Notes: a model not told the origin generated them from the letters alone. 64,000 nucleotides of DNA from Pleionea litopenaei (GCF_031198435.1 NZ_CP133548.1:496001-560000), one strand, 5' to 3'. Shown: positions 7,705 to 16,152, numbered from the stretch's first letter. Program-made: numbers and translations.

Positions 7705-8268
7705 ATGTCATCGCAATCAACAAAGTCCTCAGCTCGTCGTACGCCAATTCACACCCGTAATATTTCATCCTTAGGTTATCTTAGAGAAGATGAGCTTTGG
7801 GATATTGAGACGACGCTTACTGACAATAAACATTACCCATTTAAAACCATCGAGCGAGGTGAGCTATCAACCAATGAGTTTGTTCATCGAATGACGATGG
7901 TAGTGACATTGAATGATGAGCTTGTTATACAAGACATAAAAATAACAATGGCCGATGCGCCTTTTCGGCTCTGCCAAGCGGTGATTCCTAGATTTGACTC
8001 TTTGGTTGGCGTGCAAATTAAATCAGGATGGCGAGACAAAGTTAAGGCCTTGCTGAAAGGAAGAAAAGGCTGCACGCATCTCGTAGAATTACTGAGTGTT
8101 GTGGCGACTACCGCTTTCCAAACCGTCTTACCGTATAGAAACAGAAATACACTAGGGGCGAAGTTGATACATTCTTCTATTGTCGATCAGTGTCAAGGGT
8201 TTGCTGCTGACGGAGAAGTTATTCGAGAGCATTTTCCTCAATTCTATAAACCATCGGATGAAGAGTAA
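7705..8268 (+). CDS. DUF2889 family protein
   Basis: 187-aa protein from the ATG at 7705. An upstream GTG at 7663 would add 14 hydrophobic residues that lie over a possible -10 element, so it is less likely. It shows the family core: RRTPIHTRNI, then GYLREDELWDIETTLTD and the terminal region QCQGFAADGEV. DUF2889 proteins are found in Proteobacteria, often near aromatic-degradation or acyl-CoA genes, and have no established function. No membrane segment is visible. The downstream yqcC follows closely and may be cotranscribed. Confidence 0.85.
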   Translation: MSSQSTKSSARRTPIHTRNISSLGYLREDELWDIETTLTDNKHYPFKTIERGELSTNEFVHRMTMVVTLNDELVIQDIKITMADAPFRLCQAVIPRFDSLVGVQIKSGWRDKVKALLKGRKGCTHLVELLSVVATTAFQTVLPYRNRNTLGAKLIHSSIVDQCQGFAADGEVIREHFPQFYKPSDEE

Positions 8269-8340
8269 TTTGAAAAGGTAGGTATGCCTACCGAGCGAAT
8301 GCAATTAGATATTAGCTATAACATAAAGGGAGGGGTTGTC

Positions 8341-8682
8341 TTGGTTGATGAAAAAACATTATTAGTTCAAATAGAACAATTATCGCACCTGATGAAACAA
8401 GTCGAACTTTGGTCGAGTCAGCCGCCTGCACACCATAAACTCGAGAGTCAGTTTCCTTTTTGCGCAGATACCTTAGCTTTTGAAGAGTGGCTGCAGTTTG
8501 TTTTTATTCCCAAAATCACTCAGGTTATTGAGCACAAATTAACGCTACCGCATGCACCACAGATTGCCAATATGGCAGAGCAGGTCTTTCAAGAAAGGCA
8601 GGCGGAAGTTTCTCAAGTTATCGAACAATTAAAGCGGTTGGACCGGTCTCTTGTTCATTGGGTTGACCAAGAGAAGCCCTGA
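8341..8682 (+). CDS. yqcC: YqcC family protein (DUF446)
   Basis: Small helical protein of the YqcC family: QFPFCADTLAFEEWLQFVFI followed by PKI matches the family core. I choose TTG at 8341 because GGGAGGGG stands six to twelve bases upstream, and because the N-terminus then aligns residue for residue with the ~109-aa E. coli protein. An ATG at 8284 in the same frame would give a 132-aa protein with an extra 19 residues. In other bacteria yqcC neighbours truC; that gene is not here. Function is unknown. Its 3' end overlaps the convergent PP-loop gene by 28 bp. Confidence 0.8.
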   Translation: MVDEKTLLVQIEQLSHLMKQVELWSSQPPAHHKLESQFPFCADTLAFEEWLQFVFIPKITQVIEHKLTLPHAPQIANMAEQVFQERQAEVSQVIEQLKRLDRSLVHWVDQEKP

Positions 8683-9320
8683 TGTGCAAACTTCTCATAG
8701 TTCAGTTTTTCGTTTGGGGTGAGTGTTACGGCGCTTGAAAAATGCGGGAAGTCATAAACAACCGAGTGAAACTCTCCATTCTCACCACACACATCAACCC
8801 TACTTGGAAGCGATTCAATAAACTCAGCATTGTAGTCTTTCCACAGGTAGTGTCGCGATAACAACTCTGTATTAATGGTTACTACCTTGGCTTTAATGGA
8901 AGCTTCTACAATTTCTTTTGCAACCTGCTCAGGCGGTATATTCATAATCGGAAAAAGACATTCATAGCCAGCGGGTTCTAAAAACGAACGACGATATTGA
9001 TCAATGCCGTTGCAAAATAAGTCTCCGAATATTATTGCATCAATCGAGCGACCAGCTTGCATTGCAGCACGTATGAATAGTTGCTGATAGACTTGATTAC
9101 TTGGGAATGGAATCGGCAGTGCTTCAGTGTATAAGGGGAGATCTAAAAGCTTAGCTTGTTGTGAAGCGAAGCTTAGCGGTACTCCTTGAATCGGTATCCA
9201 CTGATTGACGTGAGTTGTAACGAGGCCCACAACATTGAGTGTTGGATCATTTAACGCTCGCAGTAATGCAAACGCCGAGTCTTTTCCCGATGACCAGCTA
9301 ACGAGGCAGTTCTTCTTCAT
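8655..9320 (-). CDS. PP-loop ATP pyrophosphatase, diphthine-ammonia ligase (Dph6/MJ0570)-like
   Basis: 221-aa adenine nucleotide alpha-hydrolase. The N-type PP-loop SWSSGKDSAFAL is at residues 8-19, and the family block FGDLFCNGIDQYRR sits in the middle. Eukaryotic and archaeal Dph6 amidates diphthine on EF2 through an adenylate; bacteria lack diphthamide, so bacterial members must act on something else. The start at 9320 gives ATGA overlap with the upstream ATP-grasp gene; a longer frame with a start at 9380 would run into that gene and is rejected. It is the last gene of a three-gene minus-strand unit with an ATP-grasp ligase and a thioredoxin-like protein, both of which suggest a small biosynthetic or modification pathway. 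Confidence 0.85.
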   Translation of the reverse strand: MKKNCLVSWSSGKDSAFALLRALNDPTLNVVGLVTTHVNQWIPIQGVPLSFASQQAKLLDLPLYTEALPIPFPSNQVYQQLFIRAAMQAGRSIDAIIFGDLFCNGIDQYRRSFLEPAGYECLFPIMNIPPEQVAKEIVEASIKAKVVTINTELLSRHYLWKDYNAEFIESLPSRVDVCGENGEFHSVVYDFPHFSSAVTLTPNEKLNYEKFAHQGFSWSTQ

Positions 9321-10225
9321 GATTGCGTTTTTAAGTATTGATTGACTGCGACCGCTAGTTGTTTTGCTGCAGGCGCGCAAAAACGTAAAAATAATTCTGG
9401 CTCAATTAACTCGAGCTCCATAATGGCTAGGTCTCCATCATTATTAACCACAATATCGACTCGAGCATATAAAGGCTCAGGATCACAAGCTCGCACAGCG
9501 CTTTCTGCAAAGTTGATTTCTTCGTTACTTGGAAAATAAGGAATCACCCGGCCGCCATGATCATCTTGAACACGAAAGTCTCCCTGTGCGGCTACTTTTC
9601 GTACCGCATGTGTAAACTTACCACCCATGACCATTAACGAAAGCTCACCTTGTTCAACAATATTTTTTTGAAAAGGTTGAATAATAAAGTCTTCTTTCTC
9701 AAGTAGCTTATTGAGTGTATCGCAGAGGTTGGACGATATATTTGAGTTAACGCGATAGGTGTGACGAGCAGCTCCTGAAACCGTCGGTTTAATAATACCT
9801 TCGCTTATTCCTCTACTTTCTAATTCTTGAGCAAAGTTATAAGTTTTACCGCGTTTTAATATTTCGCTATGCACAGTGCGAATGCCATTTTCTTTGAGAT
9901 CAAGTAAATAATGTTTATCCATATTCCAGCGGATAGTTTTTGCTGGATTTATACAGATACACTGTTCTTGTACTTCATTAAACCATGCCTCAAATTGACC
10001 AAATTTATCGAAGTAATCCCATGTAGAACTAAATAAAACTGAATGAGTATTGCTCCAGTCAAATTCCGGATCTTGCCAAGATAAAACTGTCGATCGTAAT
10101 CCTTGCTCTTTCAGTGCATTGTTGATTAATTCATCTTCTAGCATTACCTGTAAACTGTACCAGTCACGTTTCACTGAACCTGCATAGCGATTGTCAGTTA
10201 ATATAACTACGTCAAATTTTTTCAT
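9317..10225 (-). CDS. ATP-grasp ligase, glutathione-synthetase-like (DcsG-like)
   Basis: 302-aa ATP-grasp protein. The ATP-binding core runs from about residue 100 to the end: NMDKHYLLDLKENGI, GIIKPTVSGAARHTYRV, FIIQPFQ, and the metal-binding end MELELIEPELFLRF. This C-terminal signature is shared with DcsG of D-cycloserine biosynthesis and its many uncharacterised relatives, which join a carboxylate to an amine with ATP. The substrate is unknown. The stop overlaps the start of the PP-loop gene (ATGA), and the thioredoxin-like gene ends 10 bp upstream, so the three are almost certainly one operon. Confidence 0.85.
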   Translation of the reverse strand: MKKFDVVILTDNRYAGSVKRDWYSLQVMLEDELINNALKEQGLRSTVLSWQDPEFDWSNTHSVLFSSTWDYFDKFGQFEAWFNEVQEQCICINPAKTIRWNMDKHYLLDLKENGIRTVHSEILKRGKTYNFAQELESRGISEGIIKPTVSGAARHTYRVNSNISSNLCDTLNKLLEKEDFIIQPFQKNIVEQGELSLMVMGGKFTHAVRKVAAQGDFRVQDDHGGRVIPYFPSNEEINFAESAVRACDPEPLYARVDIVVNNDGDLAIMELELIEPELFLRFCAPAAKQLAVAVNQYLKTQS

Positions 10226-10235
10226 TGAGTTGACC

Positions 10236-10832
10236 TTATAGCAATTTGAGTCGAGCTTTAAGTCCTAAGGAAGTTGAATATCCAACACTCATGTATTGGA
10301 TGACATTTCTTTCATCTGCGATAAAGTAAGTTGGGAACCCTTTTATCTTAAACTTTCTTTGAGTCGTGTTGTTGCCAAGCAATACCGGAAAGTGTAGCTG
10401 CTTTTCGTGAATGAATTTTTCCACAGAAGATTTGGATTGCCAGTCTAGTGCAATCAATACAACGTCAACTTTACCAGCCTTCCAATCGGACTCAAGGTCT
10501 TTTAAATTCTTCATAGACAAATTACAAATGCTGCACCAAGTTGCGAAAAAGTAAACAACGGTGGGCTTATTTAATAAATCTGAGCTTTCAATAGTTATGT
10601 CACCGAGTGAAGGCAGAACAAAGTTTGGAATCTGAGAATCTTGCTCACTGAGTAAACTGTTTCGTGTTTGATACCAATGAGTTATGAAAAACAGAGTAAT
10701 TACCATTGCGGCATAGCTGGCGCAATTAAGTAAGAATTTTTTCGGACTGATAGTAAGAAACTTTTGCCATGCCTTGTGAATCCATTGCTTCAGCTTCAAG
10801 AAAGTGTCACCTAACTTTCGGTTAATCGTCAT
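10236..10832 (-). CDS. Membrane-anchored thioredoxin-like protein (TlpA/ScsD type)
   Basis: 198-aa protein with a cytoplasmic basic N-terminus, one membrane helix at about residues 33-51, and a periplasmic thioredoxin fold. The active site is WCSIC at about residues 95-99, followed by the cis-Pro loop GFPTYF. Such anchored proteins carry out disulfide exchange in the periplasm; the CSIC active-site dipeptide and N-terminal anchor resemble ScsD-like oxidoreductases. It is the first gene of the minus-strand unit with the ATP-grasp and PP-loop genes. Partners such as DsbD are not in the window. Confidence 0.87.
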   Translation of the reverse strand: MTINRKLGDTFLKLKQWIHKAWQKFLTISPKKFLLNCASYAAMVITLFFITHWYQTRNSLLSEQDSQIPNFVLPSLGDITIESSDLLNKPTVVYFFATWCSICNLSMKNLKDLESDWKAGKVDVVLIALDWQSKSSVEKFIHEKQLHFPVLLGNNTTQRKFKIKGFPTYFIADERNVIQYMSVGYSTSLGLKARLKLL

Positions 10833-10879
10833 AAATCAAGCCTATAAATTAGTCATACTCACCCATTGGAGAATGAGCC

Positions 10880-11056
10880 ATGAATACCGAGTCAAATGGA
10901 TTGAAGTCGACGCATTTTAAGTCGCTTGCAAGTCTAATAGGAGTCGAACACTTTAATTCAGAAGAGGCAAAAGAGCTACCGAAATGGCGGCGTTTAGAAA
11001 TTTTAAAAGAATTACAAGAGTTAGAGAAAAACATGAGAGATTTTGACCTCAATTAA
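10880..11056 (+). CDS. Uncharacterised 58-aa charged helical protein
   Basis: Plus-strand frame from ATG at 10880 to TAA at 11056, preceded by GGAGA eight bases upstream. The encoded peptide ends with a strongly amphipathic, charged helix (WRRLEILKELQELEKNMRDF), which is typical of a real small protein rather than of random translation. A minus-strand frame over the same DNA encodes a Ser/Phe/Cys-rich sequence and looks like its shadow. The gene lies head-to-head with the thioredoxin operon and tail-to-tail with nudC. No family recognised. Confidence 0.6.
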   Translation: MNTESNGLKSTHFKSLASLIGVEHFNSEEAKELPKWRRLEILKELQELEKNMRDFDLN

Positions 11057-11101
11057 AGACTCAGTTGCAACTTATTGACGGTGTTGTTTTTTCCAGCTTT
11101 G

Positions 11102-12016
11102 TTAGTTGTCTATCCATCGACTTAAGTTTAGCTGATGGGTATTCGCCCAGTGTTCAATCAGTGCATGAGAAATCGACCCATAAGTCGGGAGTTTAAGCTC
11201 ACCATTTGATAGCAAACTGCCGATGTTTTCAGGGGACACCCAAACGGCATGTTCTAACTCTTGATCTAACAATGCTAAGTTCTGGTGCTTAGCTTCTGCT
11301 AAAAAGCCAATCATTATAGAGCAAGGAAATGGCCAAGGCTGTGAGGCAAAATATTTGGGAAAATGAATATCTAAGCCACTTTCTTCTTTTACTTCTCGAA
11401 TAGCAGCATGTTCAAAAGACTCACCTGGCTCTACAAAGCCTGCAAGCACTGAATAACGGGCCTTCGGCCAACTTGCTTGTCGAGCCAATAAGAGCTGCTC
11501 GTTATAGGTTACCGCTATAATAATTGCAGGATCGGTTCTTGGATACATTGTGTGATCACAAGCAGGACAATGCCGTTCATGTCCACTCATATGAACCTCC
11601 GCTTTGGCTCCGCATTTGCCACAATGTTTGTGTTGGCTGTGCCAATACAAAAGGGCTTTAGCGTAAGCAACAATTGATGCCGTTGGCTCCGTAATCGAAG
11701 GTAAGCTCAACCTTAGATCATGCCACTGTTGGTGGTGCGATAACTCAAATTCGGAGTCGTTTACTCGGGCACAAAACCAAGGCTCGTCAGGATCAAATTC
11801 ACTGTGTCCGAGATAAATCCATTGTTTGCTGTCCGGTATATTCGCAAGATGCTTGGCATTGGTCAGGTGAAGGCCGTCTGGCTGCATCAAAACTTGGTAT
11901 CGATTATTAAACAGAATGAGCTTTGACTTCGTTGATGCGAGTCGATTTTTAATTGCAACTGGGTCGGTTCGGCTTAAACTATCCCGGTCGAGAAAATTAT
12001 GATTAAACTTAAACAC
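11102..12016 (-). CDS. nudC: NAD(+) diphosphatase / NADH pyrophosphatase
   Basis: 304-aa Nudix hydrolase that cleaves NAD(H) to NMN(H) and AMP and, in E. coli, removes NAD caps from RNA. The zinc ribbon is CGKCG with a second pair CPAC at about residues 137-155; the Nudix box GFVEPGESFEHAAIREVKEE follows at about 192; and the NADH pyrophosphatase signature SQPWPFP lies downstream at about 226. Length and domain order (N-terminal domain, ribbon, Nudix) fit NudC. The YeiH-type transporter is 17 bp upstream on the same strand. Confidence 0.95.
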   Translation of the reverse strand: MFKFNHNFLDRDSLSRTDPVAIKNRLASTKSKLILFNNRYQVLMQPDGLHLTNAKHLANIPDSKQWIYLGHSEFDPDEPWFCARVNDSEFELSHHQQWHDLRLSLPSITEPTASIVAYAKALLYWHSQHKHCGKCGAKAEVHMSGHERHCPACDHTMYPRTDPAIIIAVTYNEQLLLARQASWPKARYSVLAGFVEPGESFEHAAIREVKEESGLDIHFPKYFASQPWPFPCSIMIGFLAEAKHQNLALLDQELEHAVWVSPENIGSLLSNGELKLPTYGSISHALIEHWANTHQLNLSRWIDN

Positions 12017-12033
12017 GATTCAGACTTCCAATG

Positions 12034-12957
12034 CTAGGTAATTAAATACACGAGAAAAAGTGAACTTATTGATAGAGCAATCCACAAGATGACTCCAAGC
12101 GCAAAAGGACGAGCATCGATGGCTGCAAGGGTTTGTTTTGTGATTCCGAGGCCCATCATTAAAAGAGCGATTTTTAGCAAATAACGGCTAAGATCCGATA
12201 ACCAGTCGAATACCAAATTTGCTTCTATTAGACTTCTGCTCGAAGCTGCGAGAACAAAGAAAACGATAAACAAAGGAATGGTTACTTTCATTCCTTTGGG
12301 TTTTAATATCAGCGATAAAATAACCGTCAATGGGATAATCCAAAGTGCTCTTGCTAGCTTCGCGGTAGAAGCGATATTTAATGCTTGGTCTCCGTATTGA
12401 GCTGCGGCACCAACCACAGAGCTAGTATCATGAATGGCCAAAGCAGCCCATACACCAAATTGAAATTGAGAGAGTTCTAACCAATGCCCGATAACGGGAA
12501 AGATGTACAGAGCAACGAGGTTGAGCAAAAAGATAACGGTTACCGCCACCACGGTTTTCTCTGCTGGTGGTTTAATGACTTGTGAAACCGCTGCAATGGC
12601 ACTACCACCACATATCGCCGTACCACTCGAAATCATCAGCCCAATTTGCGAGTCAACTTTTAATAGCTTCATTAACGCCCAACCAAGAATTAGGGCGAGC
12701 AGTAAACTTAACAAGGTTATCCAAAAGGTTGTTCCAGCGGTAGCGGCTACTGCTGATACTTCCATTCCAAATCCCATTAGAACAATGGCGACTTTTAGAA
12801 CGATTGCGGAATAGCTCCGACATTGAGTGACCCATGGGTGAGGAGAAACAAGAGCGATAGCAATTCCCACAAGTAACGATGTACCTGCTGAGAGCCAATT
12901 AAGGGCTATAGCGCCAATAGCTGCGGTCACTAAAACAGCAAAGATAATTGGGTGCAA
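12034..12957 (-). CDS. YeiH/UPF0324 family putative sulfate exporter
   Basis: 307-aa polytopic inner-membrane protein with about nine hydrophobic helices. Family signatures are GTAICGGSAIAAV at about residues 112-124 and AIHDTSSVVGAAA at about 174-186. UPF0324 members have been proposed to export sulfite/sulfate or related anions; this has weak experimental support, so the substrate is uncertain. It is upstream of nudC with a short gap, so it may lead that transcript. Confidence 0.88.
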   Translation of the reverse strand: MHPIIFAVLVTAAIGAIALNWLSAGTSLLVGIAIALVSPHPWVTQCRSYSAIVLKVAIVLMGFGMEVSAVAATAGTTFWITLLSLLLALILGWALMKLLKVDSQIGLMISSGTAICGGSAIAAVSQVIKPPAEKTVVAVTVIFLLNLVALYIFPVIGHWLELSQFQFGVWAALAIHDTSSVVGAAAQYGDQALNIASTAKLARALWIIPLTVILSLILKPKGMKVTIPLFIVFFVLAASSRSLIEANLVFDWLSDLSRYLLKIALLMMGLGITKQTLAAIDARPFALGVILWIALSISSLFLVYLIT

Positions 12958-13119
12958 CTGCTCAACCTCATTAGAATTTGCCGCATGCTAACACAGATTG
13001 CATTGAAATACTCAATCTAGAAAAATTTTTGTTACATTCAAAAGTTGAGTATAAATCTATTGAAAACAATGAGATAGCAGCGAAACTAATGGGGCATTCG
13101 TGCTTATTGTACAAAATGG

Positions 13120-13160
13120 TTGCGTTTTGGTGATGCGGTGATATAGTTACATATAACACC
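13120..13160 (+). promoter_or_regulatory. Promoter with overlapping inverted repeat, GntR/ABC operon
   Basis: A -35-like TTGCGT at 13120-13125 and a -10 TATAGT at 13142-13147 are separated by 16 bp. An imperfect 24-bp inverted repeat, GGTG...CACC at 13137-13160 (9 of 12 positions match), covers the -10. YtrA-type GntR regulators repress their own operons from such sites, so this is the likely operator. Confidence 0.5.
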
Positions 13161-13220
13161 AGTGCGGTGGAGGCGGTTACCAAGTGTTTCCGGGACGTTA
13201 GCAAAAAGAGTGGGTGACAG

Positions 13221-13589
13221 ATGCAGGCAAATTGGAACGATAGTCAACCGATTTATCGTCAACTGCGTGACAAGGTTGTGGCCTCGATTTTGGATAGAGA
13301 GTTAAAAGAGGGTGATGCATTGCCTTCGGTTCGTCAGGTTTCTGCGGATTTTCAACTCAATCCAATTACGGTGTCAAAAGCTTATCAAGAGTTAGTTGAT
13401 GATGATTTAGTCGAAAAACGAAGAGGAGTGGGGATGTTTGTACAAGAAGGTGCGAGAGAAAAATTGTTAGCTAAAGAACGGCATCAATTTTTAACCACAG
13501 AGTGGCCCATGATTCTGGAAAAAATCGAACGGTTAGGTCTTGATGCTAAAGAGTTGTTTAAACGCCCGAGCACTGGAGGAGAATCATGA
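13221..13589 (+). CDS. GntR family regulator, YtrA subfamily
   Basis: 122-aa transcription factor: a winged helix from about residue 10 to 75 (PIYRQLRDKVVASIL, LPSVRQVSADFQLNPITVSK) and a short C-terminal helical dimerisation tail instead of a ligand domain, the hallmark of the YtrA subgroup. These repress adjacent ABC transporter genes and respond to cell-envelope stress in Gram-positives. The stop overlaps the ATG of the ABC ATPase (ATGA), so regulator and transporter are one operon. An inverted repeat over the putative -10 at 13137-13160 is the probable autoregulatory operator. Confidence 0.92.
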   Translation: MQANWNDSQPIYRQLRDKVVASILDRELKEGDALPSVRQVSADFQLNPITVSKAYQELVDDDLVEKRRGVGMFVQEGAREKLLAKERHQFLTTEWPMILEKIERLGLDAKELFKRPSTGGES

Positions 13590-14443
13590 GTAATGTGGTA
13601 ACTGCCCGTAGTTTGAGTAAGTCTTACGGAGAGTTTAATGCATTGAAATCTGTGAACTTTTCCGTTCAACGAGGCCGAATTGTTGGGTTAATTGGCCCAA
13701 ATGGTGCCGGTAAAACGACGATACTTAAGTCGATCTTAGGCTTAACGACTTTCGATGGTCACCTTGATGTTTTTGGCTTAGACCCGCAAAAAGATCGTCA
13801 TAAATTGATGCAGAAGGTTTGTTTTATTGCTGATGTTGCCGTTTTACCTCGTTGGTTGAAAGTTTCGCAAGCTTTAGATTTTGTTGAAGGGGTTCACCCT
13901 CGCTTTAATCGTGAAAAAGCAGAGCGCTTTTTATCGAAGACTAAGATCAACAAAAACAGCAAAGTTGGTCATTTGTCGAAAGGAATGGTGACACAACTGC
14001 ACCTAGCTTTAGTGCTTGCAATAGAAGTTGAGTTGTTGGTACTTGATGAGCCAACGTTAGGTTTAGACATTTTATACAGAAAAGACTTTTACAATGAACT
14101 TCTAACCGAGTTTTTTGATGAAGATCGTTCAATCATAGTTACCACTCATCAAGTTGAAGAAGTGGAAAATCTATTGACTGACCTAATGTTCATTAAGAAT
14201 GGCGAGATTATTCTCGATTCAACAATGGATGAAGTCTCTGAGCGATTCGTTGAAGTCATGGTATCAAGTGACAAGGCTGAACAAGCAAAAGAGTACAAGC
14301 CGATTGCTGAGCGCGAAGTATTTGGACGAAAAGTCTATTTATTCGATGGTTTAAGTCCAGAAGTTGCTCAAAGTTTGGGAGACATTCACAGACCGAGTAT
14401 TTCTGACTTGTTTGTCGCTAAAATGAGAGAGGTGAGCGCATGA
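13586..14443 (+). CDS. ABC transporter ATP-binding protein, YtrB-like
   Basis: 285-aa ABC ATPase. Walker A GPNGAGKTT at about residues 36-44, a diverged signature HLSKGMVTQLHLAL near 130, Walker B LLVLDEPTLGLD near 153, and the switch His in TTHQVEE. The signature motif LSKG replaces the canonical LSGG, a variant often seen in YtrB-like and BcrA-type exporters. Four-base overlaps join it to the regulator and the permease. Probably exports a peptide, lipid or antibiotic, or responds to it. Confidence 0.92.
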   Translation: MSNVVTARSLSKSYGEFNALKSVNFSVQRGRIVGLIGPNGAGKTTILKSILGLTTFDGHLDVFGLDPQKDRHKLMQKVCFIADVAVLPRWLKVSQALDFVEGVHPRFNREKAERFLSKTKINKNSKVGHLSKGMVTQLHLALVLAIEVELLVLDEPTLGLDILYRKDFYNELLTEFFDEDRSIIVTTHQVEEVENLLTDLMFIKNGEIILDSTMDEVSERFVEVMVSSDKAEQAKEYKPIAEREVFGRKVYLFDGLSPEVAQSLGDIHRPSISDLFVAKMREVSA

Positions 14444-15327
14444 ACGTAACTACCTTCAAGACGTTGGTTCTACGAGAGTATTGGGAAAATAAAAGCTTAT
14501 CGCGAACACCAGTGATTATCTCTTGCGTAATTTTGTTTGCTTTAATCGTCGGTATGTTCACTGCACAAAGCTTTATTTTTTCAATGGGTGACAATCAACT
14601 GTTCTTAGATAAAGGCTTATCAGAGATTTCTGATGCGAATTTATCTGAATTAAGTCAAGCCATTACTGGGTTTCAATATGGCGTTTTTCTTGCGCCCTTA
14701 ACAATCGGATTGATATTTGTACTTTTCTTTTATTCATTAGGAAGTTTGTACAATGACCGAAGAGATCGCAGTATTTTATTTTGGAAGTCTATGCCGGTAT
14801 CGGACTTTCAAACGGTGATGTCAAAAGTCTTTTCTGCTTTTGTTGTCGCACCAAGCTTAACCGCGGCCGTTGCAGTTGTTGCGCAGGTGGTTGGATTAGT
14901 GCTGTTAACGATTATGGTTTGGATTAATGGCGGCTCTGCATGGAATATTGTTTGGTCTCAGTCGTCATTATTTACAGTTATCTTTAATGACTTTATGGCC
15001 TTGTTCTTGTTAGCACTTTGGATGGCTCCAATTTTAGGCTGGTTGTGGTTGGTGTCAGCTTACGCAAAGAAGGGCGCATTTTTAATAGCTGTGTTTGTGC
15101 CTCTAGGTGTGATGCTGGTCGAAGGGTTAATGTTAGGTAGTGCTCATTTTGGAACTATCATTGGAGAACATTTCGCTCAACTGGAGTACCTAGGCGAAAG
15201 TATGGTCGAGAAAGGACATCCGTTTGGCGTTTTTTCGAGTACTGGATTTTGGATTGGTTTGGTTATTTCAGCAGCCTGCATCGCTTTATCGGTCTATATT
15301 CGACGCTATCGAGATGACAGTTATTAG
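14440..15327 (+). CDS. ABC transporter permease (ABC-2 type)
   Basis: 295-aa membrane protein with about six helices (about residues 23-42, 87-108, 135-160, 183-205, 216-240 and 265-288) and a large extracytoplasmic loop after the first. The motif YNDRRDRSILFWKSMPVSD after the second helix is typical of ABC-2 permeases adjoining YtrB-type ATPases. It overlaps the ATPase gene by four bases and forms the membrane part of the exporter. Confidence 0.88.
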   Translation: MNVTTFKTLVLREYWENKSLSRTPVIISCVILFALIVGMFTAQSFIFSMGDNQLFLDKGLSEISDANLSELSQAITGFQYGVFLAPLTIGLIFVLFFYSLGSLYNDRRDRSILFWKSMPVSDFQTVMSKVFSAFVVAPSLTAAVAVVAQVVGLVLLTIMVWINGGSAWNIVWSQSSLFTVIFNDFMALFLLALWMAPILGWLWLVSAYAKKGAFLIAVFVPLGVMLVEGLMLGSAHFGTIIGEHFAQLEYLGESMVEKGHPFGVFSSTGFWIGLVISAACIALSVYIRRYRDDSY

Positions 15328-15376
15328 TATAGGTATAGGGAGGGCTCTGCTCTCCCTAAAGACAAGGAGTATTAAA

Positions 15377-15541
15377 ATGAAAGAAGTAAGAAAGTGGATA
15401 AGTCGAGTGAGCTTATCTGTATTTTTAATGAGTACCCTGTATATCACAACTCATGTTAATGATTTTCCAGAAGTTGCTCATATTGAGTCAAAGACCGAAG
15501 CCTTTGCTAACTTGATTCAGGTTGTTTTTCGATATTCTTAA
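15377..15541 (+). CDS. Uncharacterised 54-aa single-pass peptide, last gene of the GntR/ABC operon
   Basis: Starts at ATG 15377, with AAGGAGT about seven bases upstream, 50 bp after the permease stop. A longer in-frame ORF beginning at 15224 lies inside the permease and is not credible. The peptide has a basic N-terminus, one hydrophobic stretch (about residues 9-24) and a polar tail, so it is a signal-anchored or secreted peptide. It could be an accessory subunit or even a substrate of the exporter; no homologue is recognised. Confidence 0.6.
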   Translation: MKEVRKWISRVSLSVFLMSTLYITTHVNDFPEVAHIESKTEAFANLIQVVFRYS

Positions 15542-16152
15542 AGCGCGCCCCTTTCGATAAGAAAGTTTTGTATGGCAGCGGCTAATTGAGAATAGCCTGA
15601 GTCATTCAAGTGAATTGCGTCAGACTTTAGGTCGTTATCTGAAAGGAGTTCAGATAGAGTATCGTTTAGCAAAGGAATATTATGTTGTTGCGCAATTGTC
15701 TCATAAAGCTCTGCATCGTCTAAAAAGATAGCGGGTTTAGGAACAGAAATTAAAACAACCTGACTTTGCTTTTGCTTGATTATTTCAATGAGTGCGTTTA
15801 GATTTTCTCGTGTTTGCTCGACAGGCCTCTTTCTTAGAAAATCGTTTCCGCCAAGACACAGAATAACTAAAGACGGACTGTGTTTGTCTAAAACCTTATT
15901 AATTCGCTCTAGGCCATCCGCGGTTGTATTGCCCGGAATACCAGCATTAATGACTTTCATGCCCAAAAGTTCAGATAGAACGTAAGGGTAGTCATTCCCT
16001 TTGGTTGAACCTGTTCCAAAGGTTAAGCTGTCTCCAAAAGCTACAATAGTTGCATCGTAAGAAAGCGGCTCAAGCTTTACTTGCTCTCCACAGGATGCGA
16101 GCAATACTATTAGTAGTATTAGACTTGCTTGTTTATTGAAAAGCTGATTCAT
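15538..16152 (-). CDS. GDSL/SGNH esterase lipoprotein (TesA-like arylesterase)
   Basis: 204-aa SGNH hydrolase. Block I FGDSLTFGTG carries the catalytic Ser near residue 42, GNT and GGND carry the oxyanion Gly and Asn, and DAIHLN near residue 184 carries the catalytic Asp and His. Residues 1-21 end in the lipobox LLASC, so the mature enzyme is a lipoprotein rather than a soluble periplasmic TesA. It hydrolyses short acyl esters or thioesters. Its stop overlaps the convergent 54-aa peptide by four bases, and the upstream DUF2288 gene overlaps its start by four. Confidence 0.9.
   Translation of the reverse strand: MNQLFNKQASLILLIVLLASCGEQVKLEPLSYDATIVAFGDSLTFGTGSTKGNDYPYVLSELLGMKVINAGIPGNTTADGLERINKVLDKHSPSLVILCLGGNDFLRKRPVEQTRENLNALIEIIKQKQSQVVLISVPKPAIFLDDAELYETIAQQHNIPLLNDTLSELLSDNDLKSDAIHLNDSGYSQLAAAIQNFLIERGAL

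Noticed and set aside
12971-13204. Minus-strand 77-codon frame upstream of the GntR gene
   Set aside because: It covers the promoter and operator of the GntR operon and has no plausible start site or family pattern.
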